This document shows, one piece after another, positions 55,709-64,000 of a stretch of 64,000 bases of DNA (position 1 is its first letter; each line of letters starts with the position of its first letter). The stretch lies in assembly GCA_009617715.1 (NCBI GenBank), contig VTFK01000034.1, positions 1-64,000 on the forward strand, read 5' to 3'. The notes below the pieces were generated by a model. That model did not search any database, was not told the DNA's origin, and was given only the letters and a program-made list of their open reading frames with translations. The translations under genes were made by a program, and so were the position numbers. The stretch is from Plectrocnemia conspersa. Taxonomy: Eukaryota; Arthropoda; Insecta; Trichoptera; Polycentropodidae.

Positions 55709-58700
55709 CTATAAAATAAATATATTAATACAAATTACAAATAAGATATATAATAAAATAATACTTTATTGCAAAATCCTTGGATACAAGGTGTTCCATC
55801 TGGAAGAATATCCTGCTGATCGACCGGGAAACAAGTCTCGTTCATGCTCATACGACAGCATCGCTTACAAGCATCGGCAACTAAAATTATTTATAATTAG
55901 TAAATGTTTGTTGATAATCCGATGATTTGGATTTTGGATGCTTACCAACATCGCACATGCAACTTTGCATTCCTTGCGTTTCACAGTAAGGTACACATCT
56001 TCCTCGGCGACATCGACCTCTTTCGGCGCAAGCGGCTCCATCGGCCACTGGCGGAGGTCGAGGACATGCTGCAGCGGCACCGGAACAACGAGCTTCCCGT
56101 TCACACGCAGCGTAAGCTGCTTCTCGGCAAACTGCACCTGCAGCGACGTACGTGCATCCCAAACAACACGGCGAATTTTTATCACTAACATATAAAAAAA
56201 TCTAGGGTTAAATCAAATGTATTTGAAAGTGTATGAAATACGACTTATTATCGTATTAAAAACAGATCATAATAATAAAAATCAATAACCTGCAAACAGC
56301 TCCTTGATTTCTTCTTAATTTACAATTCTTATCGCAGCATGCGTCATTATCTTCAGTGCCTAGAATAATCAAAGTATGATATATTTTAAAATGTTCGAAA
56401 CATTATGCCTTGAATATTTTAATTCGGCTCTTGATCATTGGCAAAAGAACGCTAAGATTTCGAATCGGGATAACAGAAGTGTCTCACACAGTTTTGGGAC
56501 AAATTCCACAGCTGGACTACTAGGAACACACAATACGTAGAAAGTATTTTTTTAACCTTTCCGTGCCTGTGGGGTCTATTGACTCCCCCAACTTTTTGGT
56601 TTTTTTCTTCAAATAACTTAGTTAATATAAATCCATTTGTCGCAAACTTTTGTATTTGTCAAAAAAGTTTGAAGAATAAATATTAAAAATAATCATTGTA
56701 CTTTATTGTCTCCAATCGCGAGAAAAAAATAAAATCAACTCTAATCGCTACCGTCGCCGTGTGATTTGTATACAGTTTTAGAGAAATTCGCCTTCTAAGA
56801 ATTTCGCTCGGCGCCCTCCACGGCCTTCCTTCAACGCTTTATCGCAAACTACACCAAGGTTCGAAAAAAACATACAGTACGAATTGAACCGCCAAACTCG
56901 ATCGTTGTTATTTTATTTTATTTCTCACGTTACTTTTGCAATTGTAAAATGGCTGATCGGCTTGTAACTGACGAAGAGTTGCTAAGAATTTTGCAAGATT
57001 CTGACGAAAGCGGTAGCGAATACGATAGCGATATCGATATTGATAATAACGTTGCGTCTGATGAAGAAGATTTAATTGAACGTGATAACAGTGAAATAGA
57101 AGACGATTCAGAAGAAGAAACAGAAAACGTAAATGGTGAACAAACGGAAGAATTAACATATAATTCAAAAGCTGGACTTACGTGGAAATCCAATCCCCCA
57201 AGACAGTCGAGAACTAGGTTAGCAAATATTTTTTTTTTACTTTTTAGAATGTTTATTCAATAGTATTCAATAAAATTTAATAAAGATTCAATAAAATATT
57301 GAATTAATACTTTCAATTTAAAATATTTATTTTATATTTTTTATAGGTTTGCCAATATTGTAAATTCTGTCTCTGGCTTGACCGATTCCAGTAGTAACGT
57401 TATCACGATGAAGGATGCCTTCAATTTGTTTGTTTCCGAGAATATGATCAATTATATATGCAACGAAACAAACAGACAGTGCGAACGAGACAACGTCAAT
57501 AAAATTCGAAAAAATGACATTTCTCCCGTAAGTCGTATCGAAGTTGAAGCATTTATAGGCATCTTATTATCTTCTGGAAGATTGAATGGGCGTAAAATTC
57601 AGTTCAAAGAACTATGGACAACAAACGAACTGTTCAAACAATATTTTTATTCGGCGGCCATGTCTAGAGATAGATTTTCTGAAATCTTTTCGGTGCTAAG
57701 ATTTGATGATCGCTTGACCAGAGAAGACAGAGAAAAAGCAAGCGAAAATAAAATGGAAGCTATAAAAACTATTTTTGATATATTTGTAAACTCGTGCAAA
57801 GAGAATTATACTCCCGGCACACACATCACAATTGACGAAAGGTTATTTATTTTTTATTTTCAATATGTTATTTTAACATCTTCAGTATATTTACATATTA
57901 TTCACTTTATCATTTAGGTTAGCAGTATATCGTGGAAAATGTAAATTTAGAGTATATATGAAGACCAAACCAGGCCATTATGGGATGAAAATATGGGCGG
58001 CGGCTGATTCGGAAACAGCATACACTTTAAATTTACAGGTAATATATGGTGCTTACACTTGTTTTATTGATGTAGTTTCTGAATTTGTTTTAAATTAAAT
58101 TTAAATTTACAGTTGTACACGGGTCAAATAAACAACAAACGAGAAATTAATCAAGGGGAACGCGTTGTAATGGACTTGCTACAGCCTTATTATGGTTCAG
58201 GACGAGGCGTGACCACTGACAATTTTTTCACTTCAGTGCCATTAGCAAAAAAATTGTTAGAAAAAAATTTAACTATTACGGGAACTCTCAGAGCAAATAA
58301 GAGAGAAATTCCTCGGGAGTTCCTTAAATCTAAAGATAGGGAAGAATTTTCCAGTATCTTTGGTTTCACCGAAAACATGGCACTGGTGTCTTATGTGCCT
58401 AAAGTCAGAAGGTCTGTAGTACTTCTGAGCACTGAATTTGCAGACATTAAATTAGCGGAAGGAATAAAAAAGAAGCCAGAAATGATTATCCATTATAATC
58501 AAACAAAAGGAGCGGTTGACACAACAGACAAAATGACACGACAATATTCATGTGTCAGACCGACTCGAAGATGGCCATTTCGGTTATTTATGGAGATAAT
58601 TGACATAGCCGCCTTTAAATGCGTATATTTTATGGTTAAAAAAGAATCCCGATTGGAAAAAATCTGAGCGAAGCCGTCGCAAGATTTTTATCCAAGAGCT

Positions 58701-61700
58701 GGCTTTTCAGTTAGTACTGGATAACGTAAATCTACGAAAAAGCCAGCGGAATAATTTTAAAAAAATGGAGAGAGTTGCTTTTGAAATGTTCACAAAAAAT
58801 AACGAGACATATGAACATCAGGTAACATTTCAAGAGCCAAATAATCGTAAACGTGCGAGGTGTTATTTTTGCCCTCGCAATGAGGATAAAAAAACAAATA
58901 TTCATTGTTGTACTTGCAAAAAAAATATTTGTGCGGCTCATAGGATAGAAAAGAAGAACACGTTTTGTAAAGAATGTAGTTAGATTTTTAGATTTAATTT
59001 ACATTTATAACAATGAATATTTTTTTATATGTTTATCTACTATTTTTTATATATTTATCTTTTTATTTTTGTGTGTACAGGCTTTAAATTAAAAATTAAA
59101 CCTTTTTTATTACAAATCAAACTTTTTTTATTTTAAATTAAACTTTTTCGTTCCAAATTAAACCTTTAAAAAATTAAATTAAACAATTACATATCACGTG
59201 TACATAATCACAATTTATAGTTTACTTTTCCAAGCAGCTGCAGGTTATTTCTTGTATGTATTCATATAGTATTTATTACAATTTGCCGGAGTAACAGTGG
59301 CTACATACTCGTTTATACATAAGGTCCACCAAATTTAATCGATTTGATGGATCCGCCAACAAATTCCTTCAATTTTTATAGCCGCAATCAGGGAAATATT
59401 TCACCCTCTAACTGTTGGCAAGGACACGCATGCCAATGTAAAAGAGTTTATTTAGAAATGAAATTACATAAAATAAAAAATACGATGTACTTATGTATAT
59501 AAAAAGTACAAGACACTAAAAAATGATCTTACCATTAACCATAAATAGTATTGGATTATTGAGAATTTCAAGATTGTCAGATTAGTAAGATTCTATTGTA
59601 TTTTTTTCTATCCTGTTATAAGGAAATTCCAACATATTTTTTGTGAGTAAATATTATCTCCCGTCAGATATTACTGGCTTACTGGAAGTACCGAATCTCA
59701 GAAATGACACATTTTTTTAGAAAATGGGAATTTTTTCGAATTATTATTTTTAAATTATTAGCACGATACACATAAAAACTTATGGATTAGAATTCAGTTT
59801 GCCTGGAAGATTTCCCATTACGGTGGAGAAAATTACAATGGTGAGTGAATATTTGATTGCAATTGAATTATATATCAGTAAACTCGTATTAGCAAAAATG
59901 TCATTTCTCACTTTTGTAGATAATCATTTGCACAAAATATCACAATCCGAAAGAAAGGTGTGCTTGAAAAAGTTTTTACAAATTTGAATATAATATAAAA
60001 TGGTAATATATATGTATAAAATAAACATATTTTTTAGTGTTACACTTGAATTTTTTGTGTTTATAAAATAAATGTGTTTTATTTTTTCAAATTTTTGTTT
60101 TAATTTCAAAATAGTATTTATATAATGACTTTTTTGTATATTAACAACATAAACGTTGCAACAATTTTTTATTTCAAAAATTGAAATAATAAATAAATAA
60201 AATACTTGTTTATTTTTTTGGGTTACTCTGTAGTTTTATGTACCGAGCGCGCGGCAGTCATTCGTATACCTGCAAAGTTAGTCTGCAGCGAAATCTCGGC
60301 GTTTACGTCGTCACTTTTTGCGTCGTAATGATTAATTAAAAAATCCTAAATATTGACCAAATGATGAAGCTTATCATGAATAACAAATTTTATACTTATA
60401 ATTATCTATTTTTAAATAAATTTGATGAAGATTTCATCAATATTTTGACTTAAAATGTTTGGGGGAGTTGAGCGACCCCATCGGATGTCATTTTTCATTT
60501 CGAGGCACCGTGACGTATGGGTTAAGAGAGGAGCTAATGCAATGTTAGCTCACATAGTGGAGGTCATACGTTAATAACAAAATGGCGAATGTATTTAAGC
60601 AATCTATAAGATTTAATTATTTGTCTTATTTAGTTTTTGGTCTAATATTTTTTTTTAATATAATATAAATATTTACTACAAGATTAGGGATTTGAGAAAA
60701 TATATTATATATATATTAAAATCAAATTTATAACTATTTTCTAGTTTACAATAAGAGATTTAATGGATAAAATAATAGTTATAAGGTAAATTAAGGAAAA
60801 AAAAATAAAAATAGATAAATTAATTTATATCTTACGATTATTTATAACTGTTTACTTAAATTAAATTTATGCCTCTAAAGCAAGATATGTGCAGGAATTT
60901 TTCGTTTATATCTATATTTAAGTTTGGTCTTATTGGAGTCACCTATTTTTAAAAGATTAGCGGGTTAATATGATCTTGCAAAATATTTTTCGGTATGTTT
61001 AGAGCAATGTTTCCATTAACTCTATGAAGTTTTTAAGGTTAGTAAAGAAAGGTGTGTTATATACGTTTTTTTAATGAGAAGTTTAAAAAAAATTGAATTA
61101 CCAGTGTTACTCCACACCCAGCAAGCATATTTTATCATTGGTCTATTTAGTTATTTTTATAGTAACATTTTATTTTTTCTTGTTACAGCGCTTTTCCTGA
61201 TAAATATCGGTTTTAGGAGCGCAATAGTCTTTGAGACCTAAGTTCTGCGAGATTAAAGTCCAGATGATAAGATAAGACTCAGGTGTTTGATGCTCTCCCT
61301 TTATTTAATGGATTTTTCTTGTCCAATTTTAAAAGGTGGAGGGAAAAGTTGACTGAATATTATAAAAGTTTTTACTTTAGTTTTCCCTTTATATCATATT
61401 AATTTTCCATATATTGTACTAAAATAATTATTAAAGTTTAATAAAGATAGGTTTAAGACCATATGAACTAGTTACAACGTCTATATCGTCAGCGTACATT
61501 GAAAGGTCAGCATTTTAAAAAATATGAATGTCATTAGTATATATATAGAACGAAGAGGAATGGTCCGAGTAAACTGCCTTGCAGGATTCCAGCTGGAATT
61601 TTACGCAGTATCAAGAGTTCATTATATAGTAAAACAACATAGCTTCAACCTTTCAGAAATAAGCGTATTATATGTATAAGACAATCAAGGGATTTATATT

Positions 61701-64000
61701 TAGATCATTTATTGGTTAAGTTGATGGTGTCAAATGCTTTTTTCTGTCTCTCATTAGAATAGAGGAATCCTGTTTTTTTGTCATTAGAATAGAGGAATTG
61801 TGTATTTTTTATATTCTGTTAATGTTTATATTATGTTTTATGTGCAGGTTTTGCGTATATTTGTTTAGTGAATAAACAATTAGCTATATTAGATAAAAAT
61901 ATTTATAAAATAAATAAAAATAATAATAATCATTATTTGCAAATTTAAAATATTCAATAATTGATAGAGCTAGTTCAATTTATTTAGAGTATGTTTACAC
62001 ATCAGAAGATTTTAATTATTTGTATATTTGTGTGTACTTCTGTAAAAATACGTGCATTTTGGAAACATCTCTTAAAATTTTATTTACAATGTTATTTACT
62101 AATTTATCCATTAATTATTGAGCTCAAAACGCAATTCCCGAGATTAGGAACAAGAGATTATGAATTTATAAAGTTGGCAGGCCTATTATATCTAATCAAT
62201 ATTAATTAATCTATGAAAATCAACGATTGACATCCACTGTCCTAAAAATATCATATCGGTGATAGTATTACGACATTTTTCCATAACAAATCGACCCTTC
62301 GTTCACTTAAATTGATGAGTCCCTGGGAAAAGGCTAATTAAAAATTAATGTTTTTTTGAGTTTAATTAAATTAAAATAAGCTAGTCATTGAAAAAAAAAT
62401 ATTAGAACCAAGATTCTCATGTCAAAATGAGGATAAAATCCCATTATCAGTAAATCAACATGATAGACGCAATTAAAGGAGTCAACACAATCAATGACCT
62501 CTAAGTATTTAAGACACTAATATATTTTTATTAATTATAAACTTTTTTACAGTTTAATACTAATTACGAGCTAGCTCAATTTATTTAATTATTTATCTGT
62601 GAGATTAGGAAAATCTAGGAAAACATAATCTATGATGATCGATCGGAATAATAATCACTCATTCCTATCTCCCAGACATGATATATGTATGTATATTAAA
62701 AAAAACACTTCCAGAACTTCTAAACTGATTTATACCAATGGTATATTGTTGGCTTTTAAAATATTTTACATACAGAGGATCTAAAATAGTGAGAAGACTA
62801 TAAAATTATGGATGTAAAATCTTACATCTTAAAGCGAGAAAAATGTTGAAATTGTGCAATTATATTGATAAAACTTAACTATATATTCAACTTTGAGCTA
62901 CATTTGCAATGGATCCAGACTTATACCAAAAACTATAGCTGGTCGGTCGACGAGAATTATCCTCTTATTGACCATATTAAATTAGCTAATCACTCTTAAT
63001 AAATTTGGCATTGAGCAAATGTTAAAGTATATAATATAATTGAGAGTAAAACATGTGCAAAGCTTAATTTTATTACCTAATAAACCAGCATCGCATTCTT
63101 CATCGCCTTCAACACGAAGATTACCACAAAAGCTCTCTTCCGGTTCAGAGAAACATCTTCCAGATTTAGCTTGCAGGACTTTTCTTATAGATCGAAGACT
63201 GCACGGAGAGAATCGCTGTAAAGATATTGATCGTAAATATTTTACTTATATACAATATATTTAAAGCAATGAGATAATGAATACTTTATTATTGACGTCA
63301 TAACCGCTGACGCTATACGTGTACATTAAATAACTTCCACCTTGACTAGCAGACGGCGAACACTCTGGAATATCAGGATCGTGTTCCGATCCCCAATTGT
63401 GCCCGAATTCGTGAGCAGTGACAAGATCTGCTTCACGAGTGATTACTCTCTGACCGTAGTGATTACGGCTAGAGCTCAAACCAGAATTTAAGTACAAAGT
63501 ATAACCGTTTTTGAAGTATTCTGTAAATAAAGAGATCGATAAGAACCTTTTCTTTATTAATAAAAAATAATAGTAATAAAAATCCAACACCTACAAAAAT
63601 AATACACCAACGAAACAAAACCATAAAGATAATCTTGATTATTTAGTTTTTAATCACCTGGCGTACATATACCACCGACGGAATTCCTCCTAGGAGAACC
63701 AACGTACGCTAAACCCAGTATACCACCCTCAAATTTAAGGTCAGTGAACAGATGTGCCAAACAGAAGTCTTTATGTGAGTATTCCCGACTAAATACCTTT
63801 GTTAGTAAAAAAAAGAAGGTGTTAATCCAAACCGTTATAGATAAATTTGTTAATCATCGTGTGTTCGTTAATACGAATTCTTTTTTTCAAGTTGAAAGTT
63901 GCAAACCGTATGTGTTTGAGCAGATGCCACCCTGCGAACTGAGACGGCTCGACGCTATATAGCCTAGACCTAAAATTGTACTTCGGCCTTTTCCGCTGAA
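55394..64000 (-). CDS. ADAM17 (TACE)-like membrane metalloprotease, 3' part of gene
   Basis: Membrane-anchored zinc protease that sheds ectodomains of surface proteins such as TNF and EGFR ligands in mammals. Seven exons are visible on the minus strand (63796-63658, 63520-63285, 63215-63077, 56359-56290, 56184-55946, 55880-55765, 55708-55394); all junctions keep phase, and the 5' exons (signal, pro-domain, early catalytic domain) lie beyond the window. Visible in order: [10 protein letters not shown], zinc site [12 protein letters not shown], Met-turn LMYTYSVSG, disintegrin and membrane-proximal cysteine-rich segments with the ADAM17-type NSPCC and CKRCCR patterns, VERFWDII, a transmembrane helix ([20 protein letters not shown]) and a short basic cytoplasmic tail. 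Exon-by-exon similarity to ADAM17 is much stronger than to ADAM10. A 6.7-kb intron carries a piggyBac element and a Jockey fragment. Confidence 0.93.
55765..55880 (-). CDS. ADAM17-like exon, CKRCCR segment
   Basis: Encodes [19 protein letters not shown] and [11 protein letters not shown], matching the ADAM17 region NSCKVCCR to VGFC. Donor GTATTA. Confidence 0.9.
55946..56184 (-). CDS. ADAM17-like exon, membrane-proximal cysteine-rich
   Basis: Encodes SDKNSPCC then about 75 residues with 13 further cysteines and [13 protein letters not shown], matching GKCKDGKCIPFCE of human ADAM17. It is unusually GC- and Ala/Arg-rich. Several long frames on both strands here are shadows of it. Confidence 0.9.
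56290..56359 (-). CDS. ADAM17-like exon, disintegrin segment
   Basis: Short exon encoding [20 protein letters not shown], matching LNNDTCCNSDCTLKEGVQC in human ADAM17. Phase links both neighbours. Confidence 0.85.
56556..60521 (+). mobile_element. piggyBac-type transposon (3966 bp), near-complete
   Basis: It is flanked by TTAA on both sides (56552-56555 and 60522-60525). The left end reads CCTTTCCGTGCC-TGT-GGGGTC then ACTCCCCCAAC; the right end on the opposite strand reads CCCATACGTCACGGTGCC, then about 24 bp, then GGGGTC and AACTCCCCCAAAC. This asymmetric layout (short spacer at the 5' end, long spacer at the 3' end) is the classic piggyBac arrangement. It carries a spliced transposase gene (56949-58983) and about 1.5 kb of non-coding 3' sequence. 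It sits in the large intron of the ADAM17-like gene, opposite to that gene. Confidence 0.88.
56949..58983 (+). pseudogene. piggyBac transposase, four exons, with one frameshift
   Basis: DDD-type cut-and-paste transposase that excises and inserts at TTAA. Exons 56949-57217, 57347-57841, 57918-58038 and 58113-58983 join with GT-AG sites and consistent phase. An acidic N-terminus (first 75 residues) precedes the catalytic domain. The three catalytic aspartates are Asp253 (ITIDER), Asp331 (TTDNFF) and Asp431 (KGAVDTTDK); spacing 78 and 100 matches piggyBac (D268, D346, D447). At about 58634-58650 an extra or missing base in GGTTAAAAAAGAATCCC ends the frame at 58667. The continuation ([20 protein letters not shown]...) stays open for over 100 codons in another frame to TAG at 58981. 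The tail has a cysteine-rich zinc-binding end ([19 protein letters not shown]) typical of the family. One small lesion suggests recent inactivation, or a sequencing error. Confidence 0.85.
60526..61189. other. ADAM17-like intron between transposon remnants
   Basis: AT-rich intron DNA; nothing recognised. Confidence 0.5.
61190..61750 (-). pseudogene. Decayed Jockey-like non-LTR reverse transcriptase fragment
   Basis: The minus strand shows, in the right order but broken by stops and frame changes, KKAFDTIN (about 61718-61745), [16 protein letters not shown] (about 61555-61605) and the polymerase active-site motif YADD (61485-61496). Further on are [10 protein letters not shown] and IALLKPIF. 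This is the order found in Jockey-clade LINE polymerases (KAFD, GVPQGSVLGPLLF, YADD, KYLGV). It lies in the sense direction of the host ADAM17-like gene. Its 5' and 3' ends are not recognised. Confidence 0.75.
61751..63076. other. Remainder of the large ADAM17-like intron
   Basis: AT-rich. The 61991-62209 open frame shows no family signature. Nothing further recognised. Confidence 0.5.
63077..63215 (-). CDS. ADAM17-like exon after the Met-turn
   Basis: Encodes [32 protein letters not shown] and [10 protein letters not shown], aligning with FSNCSKQSIYKTIESKAQ, CFQE and VDEGEECDPG of human ADAM17. Acceptor ATCTTTACAG, donor GTAATA. Confidence 0.92.
63285..63520 (-). CDS. ADAM17-like catalytic exon (zinc site)
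   Basis: Encodes [36 protein letters not shown] (three zinc histidines and the catalytic Glu) and [13 protein letters not shown] (Met-turn). Catalytic residues are intact. Acceptor TCTTTATTTACAG, donor GTATTC. Confidence 0.95.
63658..63796 (-). CDS. ADAM17-like exon, [10 protein letters not shown] segment
   Basis: Encodes [20 protein letters not shown] then [16 protein letters not shown], matching ADAM17 CLAHLFTYQDFDMGTLGLA and GGVC. Ends in phase 1 before GTGATT. The upstream boundary (AG before GTATTTAG) is provisional; an alternative AG lies 8 nt further in. Confidence 0.85.
63907..64000 (-). CDS. Possible duplicated ADAM17-like exon (partial at window edge)
   Basis: The minus strand from the edge reads [20 protein letters not shown] then [10 protein letters not shown] before a possible GTTTGC donor at 63906-63905. 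It aligns to [24 protein letters not shown] of the exon at 63658-63796 and ends in the same phase (1). It could be a mutually exclusive alternative exon, an inactive duplicate, or part of a neighbouring ADAM10/17-like gene. The 5' part is outside the window. Confidence 0.5.

Noticed and set aside
55865..56195. Several frames of 80-108 codons on both strands over one ADAM17-like exon
   Set aside because: They are shadows caused by the GC-rich composition of the real exon at 55946-56184.
59799..59987. 62-codon frame in the 3' part of the piggyBac element
   Set aside because: It lies in the non-coding 3' region expected for piggyBac elements and has no similarity I recognise.
55394..64000. Assignment of the minus-strand protease to ADAM10/Kuzbanian
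   Set aside because: The zinc-site exon, the FSPCSLRSI segment, CKRCCR and VERFWDI blocks match ADAM17 rather than ADAM10. Only the edge exon at 63907-64000 leaves some ambiguity.

Overview
The window looks like nuclear DNA from an arthropod, most likely an insect. It is very AT-rich outside exons, has multi-exon genes with GT-AG introns from under 100 bp up to about 8 kb, and is littered with eukaryotic DNA transposons and MITEs. The genes are a secreted heme peroxidase, a METTL21D-type methyltransferase and an ADAM17-type protease. I cannot fix the insect order from the sequence alone.

Layout. Bases 1 to about 14.8 kb hold no recognisable gene, only AT-rich DNA with degenerate tandem repeats, a few GC-richer islands and one hAT-type MITE (11985-12156). 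From 14896 to 45541 a 15-exon plus-strand gene encodes a 745-residue secreted animal heme peroxidase. Every splice junction keeps frame and every expected catalytic and heme-contact residue is present. Its introns hold foldback repeats (17880-18112, 42130-42660), a non-autonomous Transib-type element (33679-34746), further hairpins and degenerate AT-rich tandem arrays. Downstream, 46347-47711 is a single large acidic exon with no methionine codon in frame. It has an acceptor of exactly the phase left by peroxidase exon 14, so I read it as an alternative last exon giving a 1186-residue isoform with a furin-like RRRR site between enzyme and tail. A repeat of about 200 bp lies after each of the two alternative ends.

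From 49863 to 53628 (plus strand) a three-exon gene encodes a 226-residue METTL21D/VCP-KMT-like protein methyltransferase. Its first intron carries a foldback element of about 650 bp. From the right edge back to 55394 (minus strand) lie the catalytic, disintegrin, membrane-proximal, transmembrane and cytoplasmic exons of an ADAM17 (TACE)-like sheddase; its 5' exons are outside the window. A 6.7-kb intron of this gene contains a nearly intact 4-kb piggyBac-type transposon (56556-60521) inserted in the opposite orientation and a decayed Jockey-like reverse transcriptase fragment (about 61190-61750, minus strand). At the extreme right edge is a second, divergent copy of the ADAM17 exon that ends in GGIC, a possible mutually exclusive exon.

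The three genes show no obvious functional link. The peroxidase and the sheddase act at or outside the cell surface, and the methyltransferase is cytosolic. The most novel items are the modular acidic tail of the peroxidase and the duplicated ADAM17 exon.
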